From Pseudomonas reactans (GTDB lineage: Bacteria > Pseudomonadota > Gammaproteobacteria > Pseudomonadales > Pseudomonadaceae), in the NCBI RefSeq assembly GCF_013385825.1, contig NZ_JACAPG010000002.1:342807-406806 (forward strand): a stretch of 64,000 nt of DNA. The letters are read 5' to 3'. Positions 8,852 to 19,448 of the stretch are shown here, piece after piece. A model generated the notes under the pieces. That model saw only the letters and a program-made list of their open reading frames with translations. It was not told the origin of the DNA and did no database searches. The translations under genes were made by a program, and so were the position numbers. Within the stretch, counting starts at the first letter, position 1. Each line of letters begins with the position of its first letter.

Positions 8852-9127
8852 TCACGCCAACGCCTTATCCAAGGCTTTTTCGATTTCGGACTTGATGGTG
8901 CCACTCATGGCCGACATCAACAGGCCCAGTTCCACATCAATGCGCAACGAATCATCGGCGACGACTACCGTGCCCTTAACCCCCGAACGCTTGAGGTTCA
9001 AGGTATCGCCGGACCACGACGGCTCCAGGCCATATTGTTCTTTGAGTTTGTGCGCCAACTTGTCGGCCTTTGCCCGCGCGCCTTCTTTACCCAGGGAATG
9101 TGCGCGCTCAACGGTTATACGGGCCAT
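8852..9127 (-). CDS. Polyhydroxyalkanoic acid system family protein
   Basis: A 91-residue protein of the small family usually annotated as polyhydroxyalkanoic acid system protein (PHA_gran_rgn type). It begins M-A-R-I-T-V-E-R-A-H-S-L-G, contains the K-A-D-K-L-A-H-K-L and Y-G-L-E-P-S-W-S-G-D-T-L-N-L-K motifs and ends in an amphipathic helix. Members occur next to phaI/phaF in many pseudomonads, but their biochemical role is unknown. It lies 105 bases upstream of phaI in the same orientation and is divergent from ubiE. Confidence 0.85.
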   Translation of the reverse strand: MARITVERAHSLGKEGARAKADKLAHKLKEQYGLEPSWSGDTLNLKRSGVKGTVVVADDSLRIDVELGLLMSAMSGTIKSEIEKALDKALA

Positions 9128-9271
9128 TGCAATGACTCCTCTTTATAGGGACGTGAATACCTTCGATGCGGCAAAAGGTCTCGGTGACCACCCATCTTAC
9201 CTGCAGCCTTGCCAAGACAAAGCAGGCCTTGGGGATTATCATGTCCCGCATTCTCTTTTGGTGACAGCGAT

Positions 9272-10042
9272 ATGACTGATCAGCGCAAAGGCAGCGATGC
9301 CGAACCCACCACTCACTTCGGCTTCAAGAACGTCCCGGAAAGCCAGAAAGCGGAAAAAGTCGCTGAGGTGTTCCACTCCGTCGCGGCCAAGTACGACCTG
9401 ATGAACGACGTGCTGTCGGGCGGCATGCACCGCCTGTGGAAGCGTTTCACCATCGAGTTGTCGGGTGTTCGCCCTGGCAACCGTGTGCTGGACATCGCCG
9501 GCGGCACGGGTGACCTGGCGGCCAAGTTCTCCAAGCTGGTTGGCCCGACTGGCCAAGTAGTACTGGCCGACATCAACAGCTCGATGCTCAAGGTCGGTCG
9601 CGATCGCCTGCTGGATAAAGGCGTGGCTGGCAATATCGAGTTCGTCCAGGCCGACGCCGAGAAGCTGCCGTTCCCGGACAACCACTTCGACTGTGTGACC
9701 ATCGCCTTCGGCCTGCGCAACGTCACCCACAAGGAAGACGCGATCCGCTCGATGCTGCGCGTGCTCAAGCCGGGTGGCCGGCTGTTGGTGCTGGAGTTCT
9801 CCAAGCCGACCAACGCGGTGATGTCCAAGGTCTACGACACTTACTCCTTCGCCTTCATGCCGCTGGTGGGCAAACTGGTGCTCAACGACCCGGACAGCTA
9901 TCGCTACCTGGCCGAATCGATCCGCATGCACCCCGACCAGGAAACCCTGAAGTCGATGATGGTAGAAGCCGGTTTCGACCGCGTGACCTACCACAACATG
10001 ACCTCGGGTATCGTTGCCCTGCACCGCGGCATCAAGCCCTGA
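9272..10042 (+). CDS. ubiE: Ubiquinone/menaquinone C-methyltransferase UbiE
   Basis: SAM-dependent C-methyltransferase of ubiquinone synthesis. It has 256 residues from ATG 9272 (MTDQRKGSD); the longer frame upstream is not supported by family length. Motif I of the SAM site is [11 protein letters not shown] at about residues 71-81, with the UbiE signatures Y-D-x-M-N-D near the N-terminus and A-F-G-L-R-N-V downstream. It overlaps ubiJ by one base (TGATG), which suggests translational coupling in a ubiE-ubiJ-ubiB operon. Confidence 0.97.
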   Translation: MTDQRKGSDAEPTTHFGFKNVPESQKAEKVAEVFHSVAAKYDLMNDVLSGGMHRLWKRFTIELSGVRPGNRVLDIAGGTGDLAAKFSKLVGPTGQVVLADINSSMLKVGRDRLLDKGVAGNIEFVQADAEKLPFPDNHFDCVTIAFGLRNVTHKEDAIRSMLRVLKPGGRLLVLEFSKPTNAVMSKVYDTYSFAFMPLVGKLVLNDPDSYRYLAESIRMHPDQETLKSMMVEAGFDRVTYHNMTSGIVALHRGIKP

Positions 10043-10665
10043 TGCTGCTCAACGGCCTTCTCGCCAGCGTTGAACACGGTCTCAACCGTGTGCTGCGCCT
10101 GGACAGCACCGCCCTGGCGCGGCTTGCGCACCTCAATGGCAAAGTCATTGCCGTCGACTGCCGCAGCCCCGCCTTGCAGCTGTTTATCCTGCCCAGCGAT
10201 GAAGGCCTGATGCTCGCGGCCCAATGGGCCGCCGACGCCGACTGCACCCTGCGTGCGCCGGCGTCGAGCCTGTTGCACCTGGCCCTGAGCCGCAACAAGA
10301 CCGCCATCCTGCACAGCGCTGAAGTGGAGCTGGAAGGCGACAGCTCGGTGCTGATGGACCTGGCTGCCGTGCTGCAGGACCTGGAGCTGGACTGGGAATA
10401 CGAGCTGTCACGCTGGATCGGCCCGGTGGCCACCCAGTTGATCAGCGGGCACCTGCGCAGCCGTTCGCGCTGGTACCAGCAGGGGTTCGCCAGCCTCAAC
10501 CAGAACCTCGCCGAATACCTGAGCGAAGAATCGCGCACCCTGGTCGGAGAACGTGAGGCGCAAGCGCGTTTTCGTGAACTCGACAAGGCCAAAATCGACC
10601 TGGAACGCCTTGAGGCACGCTTCGAGCGCCTGAGCCGTTCCCTTGATCCAAGCGATAACGCATGA
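10042..10665 (+). CDS. ubiJ: Ubiquinone biosynthesis accessory factor UbiJ (SCP2 domain)
   Basis: A 207-residue protein with an N-terminal SCP2-like lipid-binding domain and a C-terminal coiled coil ([16 protein letters not shown]). In E. coli UbiJ is part of the soluble Ubi complex and holds the hydrophobic intermediates for the modifying enzymes. It sits between ubiE and ubiB, as in E. coli, with a 1-base overlap upstream and a 4-base overlap (ATGA) downstream. Confidence 0.93.
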   Translation: MLLNGLLASVEHGLNRVLRLDSTALARLAHLNGKVIAVDCRSPALQLFILPSDEGLMLAAQWAADADCTLRAPASSLLHLALSRNKTAILHSAEVELEGDSSVLMDLAAVLQDLELDWEYELSRWIGPVATQLISGHLRSRSRWYQQGFASLNQNLAEYLSEESRTLVGEREAQARFRELDKAKIDLERLEARFERLSRSLDPSDNA

Positions 10666-12266
10666 AGCTGCTCGCCGTCCGCCGTTTGTTTCGTATCCAG
10701 CGCGTCGTAATTCGCTATCAACTCGATGACTTGCTGTTCGCCCTCCCACTGCCCTGGTTCCTGCTGGCGGTGCGCTATGTACTGCCGTGGCGCTGGTTGC
10801 CGCGCAAAAAGCTGGAACTGAGCCGCGGCGCGCGCCTGCGCCTGGCATTGCAGGACCTGGGGCCGATCTTCATCAAGTTCGGGCAGATCCTCTCGACCCG
10901 CCGCGACTTGCTGCCCGAAGACATCGCCGACGAGTTGATGCTGCTGCAGGACCGCGTGCCGCCGTTCGACCCTCAGTTGTCAATGAAGCTCATCGAAGAA
11001 CAGCTGGGCAAGAAGATCAGCGAGGTGTTCAGCCGCTTCGACGTCGAGCCTCTGGCCTCGGCCTCCGTAGCACAGGTTCATGCCGCGCAGCTCAAGACCG
11101 GCGAAGAAGTGGTGGTGAAGGTGATCCGCCCGGGCCTCAAGCCGATCATCGGCCAGGACCTGGCATGGCTGTTCATCCTCGCCCGCGCCGCCGAGCGCTT
11201 CAGCGCCGACGCGCGACTGCTGCACCCGGTGGATGTGGTCGCCGACTACGAAAAAACCATCTACGACGAACTCGACCTGCTGCGCGAAGCCGCAAACGCC
11301 AGCCAGCTCAAGCGCAACTTCGAAGGCTCGCCCCTGCTGTACGTGCCCCAAGTGTATTGGGACTGGTGCCGTCCCAAAGTGCTGGTGATGGAGCGCATCT
11401 ACGGCGTGCAGGTCACCGACCTCGCGACCCTGGCCGACCAGCGCACCGACATGAAGATGCTCGCCGAGCGCGGCGTGGAGATCTTCTTCACCCAGGTGTT
11501 CCGAGACAGTTTCTTCCACGCCGACATGCACCCCGGCAACATCTTCGTCAGCACCGTGAACCCGTGGAGCCCGCAGTACATTGCGATCGACTGCGGCATC
11601 GTCGGCAGCCTGACCCCGGAAGACCAGGACTACCTGGCCCGCAACCTGTTCGCCTTCTTCAAGCGCGACTATCGCCGTGTGGCGCAGTTGCACATTGATT
11701 CGGGCTGGGTGCCGGCGGAAACCAAGCTCAACGAATTCGAAGCGGCGATCCGTACCGTGTGCGAGCCGATCTTTGAAAAACCGTTAAAAGATATTTCATT
11801 CGGCCAAGTGCTGATGCGCCTGTTCCAGACTGCGCGACGCTTCAATATGGAAGTGCAGCCACAGCTGGTCTTGCTGCAAAAGACCCTGTTGAACATCGAA
11901 GGCCTGGGCCGCCAGCTGTACCCGGACCTCGACCTGTGGAACACCGCCCAGCCGTTCCTGGAACGCTGGATGCGCGAACGCATGAGCCCGAAAACCGTGC
12001 TAGGCAACCTGCATAGCCAGATGGAACAACTGCCGCACCTGGCCAACATGACCCGCGACCTGCTGGAGCGTATGTCCCAGCCCCACGCCAAGGACCCGGC
12101 GCCGCCCTGGAAGCAGCGCAAGGACGACTGGTTCCTGCGCCTGCTGGGCGCTGCGCATCTGGTCGGCGGGGTGATGCTGGCCATCGGTGGCCCGCTGAAC
12201 CAACTGGGCCACTGGCCGGCTGGCATCATGGTCGCCGTCGGTGTTTATCTGATCGTGCGTCGATAG
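10662..12266 (+). CDS. ubiB: Ubiquinone biosynthesis regulatory ATPase/kinase-like UbiB
   Basis: Atypical ADCK/ABC1 protein-kinase-like ATPase needed for ubiquinone synthesis, anchored in the inner membrane. It has 534 residues. Family marks: the K-x-G-Q motif (F-I-K-F-G-Q), the alanine-rich nucleotide loop [10 protein letters not shown], the catalytic-type H-A-D-M-H-P-G-N and the I-D-C-G metal site. Two hydrophobic helices close the C-terminus (around residues 490-530). It starts inside the ubiJ stop codon. Confidence 0.97.
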   Translation: MKLLAVRRLFRIQRVVIRYQLDDLLFALPLPWFLLAVRYVLPWRWLPRKKLELSRGARLRLALQDLGPIFIKFGQILSTRRDLLPEDIADELMLLQDRVPPFDPQLSMKLIEEQLGKKISEVFSRFDVEPLASASVAQVHAAQLKTGEEVVVKVIRPGLKPIIGQDLAWLFILARAAERFSADARLLHPVDVVADYEKTIYDELDLLREAANASQLKRNFEGSPLLYVPQVYWDWCRPKVLVMERIYGVQVTDLATLADQRTDMKMLAERGVEIFFTQVFRDSFFHADMHPGNIFVSTVNPWSPQYIAIDCGIVGSLTPEDQDYLARNLFAFFKRDYRRVAQLHIDSGWVPAETKLNEFEAAIRTVCEPIFEKPLKDISFGQVLMRLFQTARRFNMEVQPQLVLLQKTLLNIEGLGRQLYPDLDLWNTAQPFLERWMRERMSPKTVLGNLHSQMEQLPHLANMTRDLLERMSQPHAKDPAPPWKQRKDDWFLRLLGAAHLVGGVMLAIGGPLNQLGHWPAGIMVAVGVYLIVRR

Positions 12267-12307
12267 CCAATCCGGTTATACACTGTCGCAAATTGCCGGA
12301 GCCGAAC

Positions 12308-12700
12308 ATGAAAGACTGGCTGGACGAGATCAAATGGGACAGTGACGGCCTGGTGCCGGCCATTGCCCAGGACTACAAAACCGGGCGCGTGCTGATGATG
12401 GCCTGGATGAACCGCGAGGCCCTGAGCCTCACCGCCACTGAGCAGCGCGCCATCTATTGGTCACGCTCGCGTGGCAAACTGTGGCGCAAGGGCGAAGAGT
12501 CCGGGCACGTGCAGACCCTGCACGAGATGCGCATCGACTGCGACGCCGACGTGGTGATCCTCAAGGTCGAGCAGATCGGCGACATCGCCTGCCACACCGG
12601 CCGTCACAGCTGCTTCTATCGCGTGTTCGAGAACGGCGAATGGAAAGTGGTGGAGCCGGTGCTCAAAGACCCGCACGCCATCTACTCGGCAGGACACTAG
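12308..12700 (+). CDS. hisI: Phosphoribosyl-AMP cyclohydrolase HisI
   Basis: Third step of histidine synthesis: opens the adenine ring of PR-AMP. It has 130 residues from ATG 12308 ([10 protein letters not shown]); the TTG 15 bases earlier is not needed. Visible motifs are M-M-A-W-M-N-R-E-A, the [16 protein letters not shown] substrate loop and the Zn ligand region C-H-T-G-R-H-S-C. In pseudomonads hisI and hisE are separate genes, as here; hisE starts two bases after the hisI stop. Confidence 0.97.
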   Translation: MKDWLDEIKWDSDGLVPAIAQDYKTGRVLMMAWMNREALSLTATEQRAIYWSRSRGKLWRKGEESGHVQTLHEMRIDCDADVVILKVEQIGDIACHTGRHSCFYRVFENGEWKVVEPVLKDPHAIYSAGH

Positions 12701-12702
12701 AC

Positions 12703-13035
12703 ATGAGCGATACCCTGAACCGCGTGGCCCAGGTGCTGGAAGACCGCAAAGGCGCGGATGCCGACAGTTCCTACGTCGCCAGCCTGTACCACAAGGGTTT
12801 GAACAAGATCCTGGAAAAGCTCGGCGAAGAATCCGTCGAGACCATCATTGCAGCCAAGGACGCGCAAATCAGCGGTGATTACAGCGATGTAATCTACGAG
12901 ACCGCTGACTTGTGGTTCCATACCCTGGTCATGCTCGCCCAACTGGGGCAGCATCCGCAGGCTGTGCTGGATGAACTGGACCGACGCTTCGGCTTGTCCG
13001 GGCATGCCGAGAAAGCCTCGCGCCCGTCGGCCTGA
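12703..13035 (+). CDS. hisE: Phosphoribosyl-ATP pyrophosphatase HisE
   Basis: Second step of histidine synthesis: hydrolyses PR-ATP to PR-AMP. It has 110 residues from ATG 12703. It shows the all-alpha MazG-like fold, with the motifs [23 protein letters not shown] and Y-E-T-A-D-L-W-F-H that carry the acidic Mg-binding residues. A much longer open frame covers this region but its extra N-terminus is only hisI read in another frame. Confidence 0.96.
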   Translation: MSDTLNRVAQVLEDRKGADADSSYVASLYHKGLNKILEKLGEESVETIIAAKDAQISGDYSDVIYETADLWFHTLVMLAQLGQHPQAVLDELDRRFGLSGHAEKASRPSA

Positions 13036-13061
13036 ATAACTAAGACTTGAGGATTTGCAGC

Positions 13062-13340
13062 ATGGGCATTTTTGACTGGAAACACTGGATCGTCATTCTG
13101 GTGGTGGTGGTATTGGTGTTCGGCACCAAGAAACTCAAGAACCTGGGCACCGACGTGGGCGAGTCGATCAAGGGCTTCCGTAAAGCCATGAACGACGACG
13201 AAAAACCCGCCGACCCAGCCGTAAATCCGGTGCCTCCGGCGCAGCCTGTGCACCCGCAGGCCACCCAGCCGATCACCGAGCGTCGCACCTTCGACGTGCA
13301 GGCTGAGAAAGTCGAAGAGCCGACCCGCAAAGACTCGTGA
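13062..13340 (+). CDS. tatA: Sec-independent translocase subunit TatA
   Basis: Small membrane protein that forms the transport pathway for folded Tat substrates. It has 92 residues from ATG 13062 (MGIFDWKHW). One N-terminal transmembrane helix ([11 protein letters not shown]), then F-G-T-K-K-L and an amphipathic helix ([16 protein letters not shown]), then a proline-rich acidic tail. First gene of tatABC. Confidence 0.97.
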   Translation: MGIFDWKHWIVILVVVVLVFGTKKLKNLGTDVGESIKGFRKAMNDDEKPADPAVNPVPPAQPVHPQATQPITERRTFDVQAEKVEEPTRKDS

Positions 13341-13350
13341 GCACTGACTA

Positions 13351-13755
13351 ATGTTTGGTATCAGCTTCTCTGAACTGCTGCTCGTCGGCCTCGTAGCCTT
13401 GCTGGTACTGGGGCCGGAACGCCTGCCCGGTGCAGCACGCACGGCCGGCCTGTGGATCGGGCGCCTGAAACGCAGTTTCAACGCCATCAAACAGGAAGTT
13501 GAACGGGAAATCGGCGCCGACGAGATCCGCCGGCAACTGCACAACGAGCACATCCTTTCGTTGGAACAGGAAGCCCGCAAGATTCTGTCACCGGTGCAGG
13601 AGCCCGCCAAACCGGCGGAGCCTGTGGCCCAAAACAGCATCGCGCCTGTTGCCGAAGCCGCCCCCGTGGCACCGATCGCGCCCACCGAGCCTGCGCCGAC
13701 GCCCACCGCGTCGCCCGCGCCCCATGACCCTACATTGCCGCCGCGAGCCCCATGA
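13351..13755 (+). CDS. tatB: Sec-independent translocase subunit TatB
   Basis: Receptor partner of TatC. It has 134 residues. The N-terminus M-F-G-I-S-F-S-E-L with the conserved Glu8 and the L-G-P-E-R-L-P hinge are TatB features that set it apart from TatA. After the amphipathic helix comes a long Ala/Pro-rich tail. The stop overlaps the tatC start by 4 bases (ATGA). Confidence 0.97.
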   Translation: MFGISFSELLLVGLVALLVLGPERLPGAARTAGLWIGRLKRSFNAIKQEVEREIGADEIRRQLHNEHILSLEQEARKILSPVQEPAKPAEPVAQNSIAPVAEAAPVAPIAPTEPAPTPTASPAPHDPTLPPRAP

Positions 13756-14540
13756 GCGCTGATAAACCGGAAAACGACCAGCATATGCCGCTGGTCTCGC
13801 ACCTCACCGAGCTGCGTACCCGCCTGCTGCGTTGCGTAGCGGCCATCTTCATCATCTTTGCCGGGTTGTTCGCCTTTACCCAGCAGATCTACACCTTCGT
13901 CTCCACGCCGCTGCGCCAATACCTGCCGGCCGGTGCGACGATGATCGCCACCGACGTGTCGTCGCCGTTCCTCACGCCGTTGAAGCTGACCATGATGGTC
14001 TCGCTGTTCTTGGCGATCCCAGTGATCCTGCACCAGATCTGGGGCTTTATCGCGCCGGGCCTGTACAAGCATGAGAAACGCATCGCCGTGCCGTTGCTGG
14101 TGTCGAGCATCCTGCTGTTCTACACCGGCATGGCATTCGCCTACTTCCTGGTGTTCCCGCTGATCTTCAAATTCTTCGCCGCCGCCACCCCGGCCGGCGT
14201 GGAAATGATGACCGACATCACCAGCTACCTCGACTTTGTGATGACGCTGTTCTTCGCCTTCGGCGTGGCCTTCGAAATTCCGGTGGCCGTGGTGCTGCTG
14301 GTATGGATCGGCGTGGTCAACGTGGCGTACCTGAAGAAGATCCGCCCGTACGTGATCATCGGCTGCTTCGTGGTTGGCATGATCCTTACACCACCGGACA
14401 TCTTCTCCCAGACCCTGCTGGCCGTGCCGATGTGGATGCTGTTCGAGATCGGCATCCTGTTCAGCGGCTTGATCAGCAAGCGCGGCGAACACCCGGATGA
14501 CCAGCCCGACGACGACCAGCCGCCAGCGACCCAGCCGTGA
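13752..14540 (+). CDS. tatC: Sec-independent translocase subunit TatC
   Basis: Six-helix inner-membrane protein that recognises the twin-arginine signal. It has 262 residues. The N-terminal [15 protein letters not shown] and the later F-E-I-P-V and P-P-D-I-F-S-Q stretches are TatC hallmarks. The tail after residue 245 is Asp/Pro-rich and cytoplasmic. It overlaps rsmE by 4 bases (GTGA), so rsmE is probably translated from the same message. Confidence 0.97.
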   Translation: MSADKPENDQHMPLVSHLTELRTRLLRCVAAIFIIFAGLFAFTQQIYTFVSTPLRQYLPAGATMIATDVSSPFLTPLKLTMMVSLFLAIPVILHQIWGFIAPGLYKHEKRIAVPLLVSSILLFYTGMAFAYFLVFPLIFKFFAAATPAGVEMMTDITSYLDFVMTLFFAFGVAFEIPVAVVLLVWIGVVNVAYLKKIRPYVIIGCFVVGMILTPPDIFSQTLLAVPMWMLFEIGILFSGLISKRGEHPDDQPDDDQPPATQP

Positions 14541-15244
14541 ACCTGCTGCTCCTTGAAGAGGCCGACTTCATCGCGGCCGACCGTGTGGTGCTGCGTGATC
14601 GACGCCTGGTGCACATGCAGGACGTCCACCGCGCCGCCGTCGGCGACAGCCTGCGCGTCGGCCGCATCGGCGGGCTGATGGGCAATGCGCAACTGCTGCG
14701 CCTGGAAGCCACCGAAGCCGAGCTGCAAGTCAGCTTCGACCAGCCGCCACCGACCAAGCTGCCACTGACCCTGCTGCTGGCCCTGCCACGCCCGAAGATG
14801 CTGCGCCGGGTGTTGCAGACCGTAGCCGCCATGGGCGTGCCCAAGGTAGTGCTGGTGAACAGTTACCGCGTCGAAAAAAGCTTCTGGCAAACCCCGTTTC
14901 TGGAACCCGAAGCGATTCGCGAGCAACTGATCCTCGGCCTGGAACAGGCGCGGGACACGGTATTGCCCGAGATCATCATCGAAAAACGCTTCAAACCCTT
15001 CGTCGAAGACCGCCTGCCAGCCATGACGGCGGGCACCCTGGGCCTGATCGGCCATCCCGGTGATTACCCGGCCTGCCCACGCGGGCTGGACGAGCCGGTG
15101 ACCCTGGCAATCGGCCCGGAAGGTGGCTGGATTCCGTATGAAGTGGACCTGCTGACCAAGGCCGGATTACAACCCGTGCAACTGGGCGCACGCATCCTGC
15201 GCGTCGAAACCGCCGTCACCGCCCTGCTCGCCCGGCTCTTCTAA
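14537..15244 (+). CDS. rsmE: 16S rRNA (uracil-1498-N3)-methyltransferase RsmE
   Basis: SPOUT-class methyltransferase that modifies U1498 of 16S rRNA. It has 235 residues, starting at GTG within the tatC stop region. The N-terminal PUA-like domain is followed by the trefoil-knot SAM site: L-A-I-G-P-E-G-G-W and [11 protein letters not shown] near the C-terminus, both conserved in RsmE. Last gene of the ubi-his-tat co-directional run; a REPIN follows the stop after 14 bases. Confidence 0.95.
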   Translation: MNLLLLEEADFIAADRVVLRDRRLVHMQDVHRAAVGDSLRVGRIGGLMGNAQLLRLEATEAELQVSFDQPPPTKLPLTLLLALPRPKMLRRVLQTVAAMGVPKVVLVNSYRVEKSFWQTPFLEPEAIREQLILGLEQARDTVLPEIIIEKRFKPFVEDRLPAMTAGTLGLIGHPGDYPACPRGLDEPVTLAIGPEGGWIPYEVDLLTKAGLQPVQLGARILRVETAVTALLARLF

Positions 15245-15258
15245 CGGCGCCCGCCCTC

Positions 15259-15360
15259 CTGTAAGAGCGAGCTTGCTCGCGAAGGTCGTTAACGATTACA
15301 CGTCCATCCTAGATGAACACGTCGTCCTTACGTTTTTCGCGAGCAAGCTCGCTCCTACAG
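15259..15360. repeat. REPIN (GAGCGAGCTTGCTCGCGAA type) upstream of a chemoreceptor gene
   Basis: Left arm CTGTAAGAGCGAGCTTGCTC (one base off the usual GTAGGAG), right arm ending GCTCGCTCCTACAG, unique loop of about 60 bases. The last five bases (TACAG) are also the start of the -35 element of the FliA-type promoter of the following gene. Confidence 0.93.
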
Positions 15361-15382
15361 AAAAGTCTGTAACCGCCGATAA
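15356..15382 (+). promoter_or_regulatory. FliA (sigma-28) type promoter of the first chemoreceptor gene
   Basis: The -10 element GCCGATAA (15375-15382) is a perfect match to the sigma-28 consensus. At the exact consensus spacing of 11 bases upstream lies TACAGAAA (15356-15363; consensus TAAAGTTT). Transcription would start near 15390, leaving a leader of about 35 bases before the ATG at 15425. Chemoreceptor genes of pseudomonads are typical FliA targets. Confidence 0.7.
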
Positions 15383-15424
15383 CCTTTGAATAAGTCCAAG
15401 CCTTGTTCCAGGGGAGTTCGCAGC

Positions 15425-17341
15425 ATGTATCGTTGGTTAGCCGAAAAGCTGGGGAATGTGGGTGTCAATCGCAAGCTGGGCGTAGGCTTTGGCTTAGTGT
15501 TGATCCTGACGTTGTTGATCACCTTCACCGGCTGGACCGGCCTGGGCGATGTGATCAGTCGCGGTGACAAGCTGGGCTATATCTCCAGCCTCAACGGCCT
15601 GACCAAGGACTTGCGCCTGGCGCGCCTGGACTTCGAAATGCGGCGCGGCGAACAAGGCACCGACGCGGTCAACAACCTGATCACCAAACTGGACAGCGGC
15701 CTGAAAACCGCCGCCGACCTGATCGAGCAACCCGACGACAAGGCCTTGGTCGAACAGCAACAAGACGCCTTGAACCAATACAAAAAGGCCTTTGCCGCCA
15801 TGGTCCAGGCCGGGCTCAAGCGTGAAGGTGCCCGCAGCAAACTGGGCGACACCGCCGACAACGCCGTGGCAAAAGTCAGCGAGGTCGAAAAAAGCCTGCT
15901 GCAAGGCGACAGCGTCACCCAGTTCAACAGCGTGGTTGACCTGAGCAAACTGATTCAGCAAGCGCGTTTCCAGGTGCGTGGCTATACCTACAGCGCCAAG
16001 GTCGAGGCTGAACAACCGGCCCTTGATGCCATTGATAACGCCATCAAGAAGATCACCGAACTGGAAGGCCAACTGCCCGCGCAGTACCAGGCCAACCTGC
16101 AGCAGGCCAGCACCTCGCTGCAGGCCTACCGCGCGGCCGTCAGCCAGTACCGCGACTCCCAGACCGCCGCCGCCGAGGCGCTGAAAATCATGAGCGCCCA
16201 GGGTGACATCCTGCAGGCCCACAGCGAAAAACTCACCACCTCGCAAACCGTGGTGCGCGACACCGACGCCGCGCAGGCCAAACAACTCTTGCTGCTGGCG
16301 ACCGTGCTGGCGCTGATCTTCGGCCTGGTGGCCGCCTGGGCGATCACGCGCCAGATCGTCATCCCACTGAACCAGACCCTCAAGGTGGCCGAGCGCGTCG
16401 CCTCCGGCGACCTGAGCCACAACTTAACCTCCACGCGCCAGGACGAACTGGGCCAACTGCAACGGGCCATGCAAAGCATGACCGTCGGCCTGCGCGAGTT
16501 GATCGGTGGTATCAGCGACGGCGTGACCCAGATCGCCAGCGCCGCCGAGCAACTGTCAGCCGTGACCGAACAGACCAGCGCCGGGGTCAACAGCCAGAAG
16601 GTCGAAACCGACCAGGTCGCCACCGCCATGAACGAAATGGCCGCCACTGTGCAGGAAGTCGCGCGCAACGCCGAGGAAGCCTCTGAAGCCGCTGTGGCGG
16701 CTGACCAACAGGCCCGAGAAGGCGACAAGGTGGTCGGCGAAGCCATCGCCCAGATCGAGCGCCTGGCCACCGAGGTGGGCAACTCCACGGTCGCCATGGG
16801 CGACCTGAAGCGCGAAAGCGACAAGATCGGCAGCGTGCTCGATGTGATCAAGTCCGTAGCCCAGCAAACCAATCTGCTGGCCCTCAACGCCGCGATTGAA
16901 GCCGCGCGCGCCGGTGAGGCCGGGCGTGGCTTCGCCGTGGTGGCGGACGAAGTGCGCAGCCTGGCCCAGCGCACGCAAAAATCTACCGAAGAGATCGAAG
17001 AGCTGATCGTCGGCCTGCAAAGCGGCACTCAGCAAGTGGCGACCATCATGGACAACAGTCGCGGGCTGACTGACAGCAGCGTCGAACTGACCCGTCGCGC
17101 CGGTAGCGCCCTGGCGAGCATCACTCGGACAGTCTCGACCATCCAGGCGATGAACTCGCAGATCGCCACCGCCGCCGAACAGCAAAGCGCCGTGGCTGAA
17201 GAGATCAACCGCAGCGTGTTGAACGTGCGCGATGTGTCGGAACAGACGGCTGCGGCCAGTGAGGAGACCGCAGCGTCGAGTACCGAACTGGCGCGCCTGG
17301 GTACCCATTTGCAAACACTGGTCGGCCGCTTCAGGGTCTGA
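15425..17341 (+). CDS. Methyl-accepting chemotaxis protein with large helical periplasmic sensor (HBM type)
   Basis: Inner-membrane chemoreceptor of 638 residues from ATG 15425 (AGGGGAG lies just upstream; a TTG 39 bases earlier is unlikely). Order: TM helix about 18-38, a periplasmic all-helical domain of about 240 residues, TM helix about 283-303, HAMP, then the cytoplasmic signalling hairpin with the conserved tip ([19 protein letters not shown]). The length and helical nature of the sensor fit the bimodular HBM class of P. putida McpS/McpQ, which bind TCA-cycle acids; the ligand here is inferred, not shown. A paralogue follows directly. Confidence 0.93.
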   Translation: MYRWLAEKLGNVGVNRKLGVGFGLVLILTLLITFTGWTGLGDVISRGDKLGYISSLNGLTKDLRLARLDFEMRRGEQGTDAVNNLITKLDSGLKTAADLIEQPDDKALVEQQQDALNQYKKAFAAMVQAGLKREGARSKLGDTADNAVAKVSEVEKSLLQGDSVTQFNSVVDLSKLIQQARFQVRGYTYSAKVEAEQPALDAIDNAIKKITELEGQLPAQYQANLQQASTSLQAYRAAVSQYRDSQTAAAEALKIMSAQGDILQAHSEKLTTSQTVVRDTDAAQAKQLLLLATVLALIFGLVAAWAITRQIVIPLNQTLKVAERVASGDLSHNLTSTRQDELGQLQRAMQSMTVGLRELIGGISDGVTQIASAAEQLSAVTEQTSAGVNSQKVETDQVATAMNEMAATVQEVARNAEEASEAAVAADQQAREGDKVVGEAIAQIERLATEVGNSTVAMGDLKRESDKIGSVLDVIKSVAQQTNLLALNAAIEAARAGEAGRGFAVVADEVRSLAQRTQKSTEEIEELIVGLQSGTQQVATIMDNSRGLTDSSVELTRRAGSALASITRTVSTIQAMNSQIATAAEQQSAVAEEINRSVLNVRDVSEQTAAASEETAASSTELARLGTHLQTLVGRFRV

Positions 17342-17524
17342 CCCACCTCACCGCGCGGCGACCTGCCCTGGGTCGCCGCCTTCAGCCTGTGAAATTTCCT
17401 ACGCATTTATCAGGCTCACCCGACCGCCAAGAGAGCTAGCGTTCAAGTCACGTCAAAGTGTTCGAGCACCTGCGGTGCCCCACACGACGATAACGTCCGC
17501 TACTCACCTTGCCGGAGGTTGATC

Positions 17525-19432
17525 ATGCTTCGTCGAATGACTCACTTATTGGGTGACGCCAGTGTCACCCTCAAACTGGCCCTGGGCTTTGCCCTGGTAC
17601 TGGCCCTGAGCCTCGTCATTGCCGTGACCGGCTGGCAAGCCCTGGCGGCCTCCCTTTATCGTTCGCAAACGCTGACCGTGCTCGCGCAACTGGCAGTCGC
17701 TGGCGAGGAATTGCGCGCTGACAGAATCGTCTACCGCACCCTTGACGATGCCGCTAGCCTCAATAAGTTGAGCGTGAGCATGGAAAAAATCGATGGGTAC
17801 CTGAAGGAGCTTTCCAACCGACTCAAAGCACCGAAAGCCATTGAGTATCTGCAAGAGATGGCCCGTATTGGCGCAACGTTCGAAACTACACTCAAGGACG
17901 TGCCCTCGCTGGTGAAAACACGCGAGAACACTCGCGAAGAATTGAAACAAAGCTCCACGCGGACCGGCGACGTGCTGGCGCAACTGGCCAGTGACCTGCC
18001 TGATCAAGATGATGAAAAAGCCCTCGACGCCGTCGAAAATCTGCGCCAGGCCATAGAGCAGGCGGAAGATCGTGCCCAAAGCCCCGCCTGGGCTGCCAGC
18101 TCGCTGGATGCTTATGCCCAGGTCGTGAGCGACGCAGAGCGCAACCTCGAACTCGCCCAGGCGGCCGTCGCGAAGCTGCCGGTCGATAGCAGCGCGCTGA
18201 AAAATGCCGTGCTCGACATTCGCACCCGCCTGACACGCCTTAAAGAAGCTCAACTTACGACCGAGAAATCGCAAAACCAGTTGGAGCAGCTGTTGGATCA
18301 GTTAATTGGGCAGAGTGATCTGTTGAGCCAGGATCAAACCCAGCGACGCGACCATGAAGCCGAGCAAGCCCGCACCCAGACCCTCGGAGTGACCGCTGCC
18401 GCGTTGCTCTTGGGCACACTGGCAGCCTGGGTGATTGCCGGACAAATCGTGACACCGCTGCGCAAAGCGCTGGCGGTAGCCCATCGCATTGCCGAAGGTG
18501 ACCTGAGCCACGAAGTGCAGACCCGTCGCAAGGACGAGCTGGGCCAGTTGCAACGCAGCATGACTCAGATGACGCAGAACCTGCGCGGGCTGATTGGCAA
18601 TATCAGCGATAACGCACGGCAAATCGCCAGCGCCGCCGAGGAACTTTCCGCCGTCACCGAACAAACCCGTGCGGGCGTGAATAATCAGCGAGAGGAAACC
18701 GAGCAAGTGGCAACCGCCATGAATCAGATGCTGGCCACCGCCCAGGAAGTTGCGCGCCATGCCGAGCAAGCTTCGATTGCGGCCGGCCAGGCCAATCAGC
18801 AGACTGACCTGGGCGATCAGGTCGTGACGGATGTCGTCGCGCAGATTGAGCACCTCGCCCGTGAGATGGCACGCTCAAGCCAAGCCATGCTGGAGCTACA
18901 ACGGGAAAGCCAAAAGATCGGCAGCGTGCTGGATGTGATTAAGTCCGTGTCGCAGCAGACCAATCTGCTGGCGCTCAACGCCGCGATTGAAGCCGCACGG
19001 GCCGGCGAGGCTGGACAAGGGTTTGCGGTGGTCGCCGATGAGGTACGCAGTCTCGCTCAAAGGACCCAGCAGTCCGCCGAGGAAATCGAAGGGTTGATTG
19101 GTGGCTTGCACAGCGGTACGCAGCAAGTAGCCGACATCTTGGACTACAGCTGCACGTTGACCGACAACAGCGTCGGCCTGGCACGCAACGCCGGGGACGC
19201 CCTGAGCGAAATCGCCCGCACAGTGATGGTCATCCAGGAAATGAACCCGCAGATTGCCGCAGCCGCCGAAGAGCAAAGCGCGGTTGCTGAAGAGATCAAT
19301 CGCAGTGTATTGAAAGTTCGCGATGCCTCGGAGCAAACCGCCGCCGCCAGCGAACAGACGGCGGCGGCGAGCATCGAACTGGCACGACTGGGCACGGATT
19401 TGCAGCAGTGCGTGGGGCGGTTCAAGGTCTGA
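17525..19432 (+). CDS. Second methyl-accepting chemotaxis protein, tandem paralogue
   Basis: Chemoreceptor of 635 residues from ATG 17525; GGAGG lies 7 bases upstream, favouring it over the TTG at 17519. Same plan as its neighbour: TM1 about 18-36, a helical periplasmic domain of about 240 residues, TM2 about 285-305, HAMP, signalling hairpin with [19 protein letters not shown]. The cytoplasmic halves of the two receptors are nearly identical, whereas the sensor domains differ strongly, as expected for a duplication followed by change of ligand. No convincing FliA promoter is seen (only an imperfect GACGATAA at 17486). Its stop is only 16 bases from the convergent ABC ATPase gene. Confidence 0.93.
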   Translation: MLRRMTHLLGDASVTLKLALGFALVLALSLVIAVTGWQALAASLYRSQTLTVLAQLAVAGEELRADRIVYRTLDDAASLNKLSVSMEKIDGYLKELSNRLKAPKAIEYLQEMARIGATFETTLKDVPSLVKTRENTREELKQSSTRTGDVLAQLASDLPDQDDEKALDAVENLRQAIEQAEDRAQSPAWAASSLDAYAQVVSDAERNLELAQAAVAKLPVDSSALKNAVLDIRTRLTRLKEAQLTTEKSQNQLEQLLDQLIGQSDLLSQDQTQRRDHEAEQARTQTLGVTAAALLLGTLAAWVIAGQIVTPLRKALAVAHRIAEGDLSHEVQTRRKDELGQLQRSMTQMTQNLRGLIGNISDNARQIASAAEELSAVTEQTRAGVNNQREETEQVATAMNQMLATAQEVARHAEQASIAAGQANQQTDLGDQVVTDVVAQIEHLAREMARSSQAMLELQRESQKIGSVLDVIKSVSQQTNLLALNAAIEAARAGEAGQGFAVVADEVRSLAQRTQQSAEEIEGLIGGLHSGTQQVADILDYSCTLTDNSVGLARNAGDALSEIARTVMVIQEMNPQIAAAAEEQSAVAEEINRSVLKVRDASEQTAAASEQTAAASIELARLGTDLQQCVGRFKV

Positions 19433-19448
19433 CCGCCCTGGCTGGGGT

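Noticed and set aside
17486..17493. GACGATAA upstream of the second chemoreceptor as a FliA -10 box
   Set aside because: One mismatch in the -10 box and no -35 element at the required spacing.
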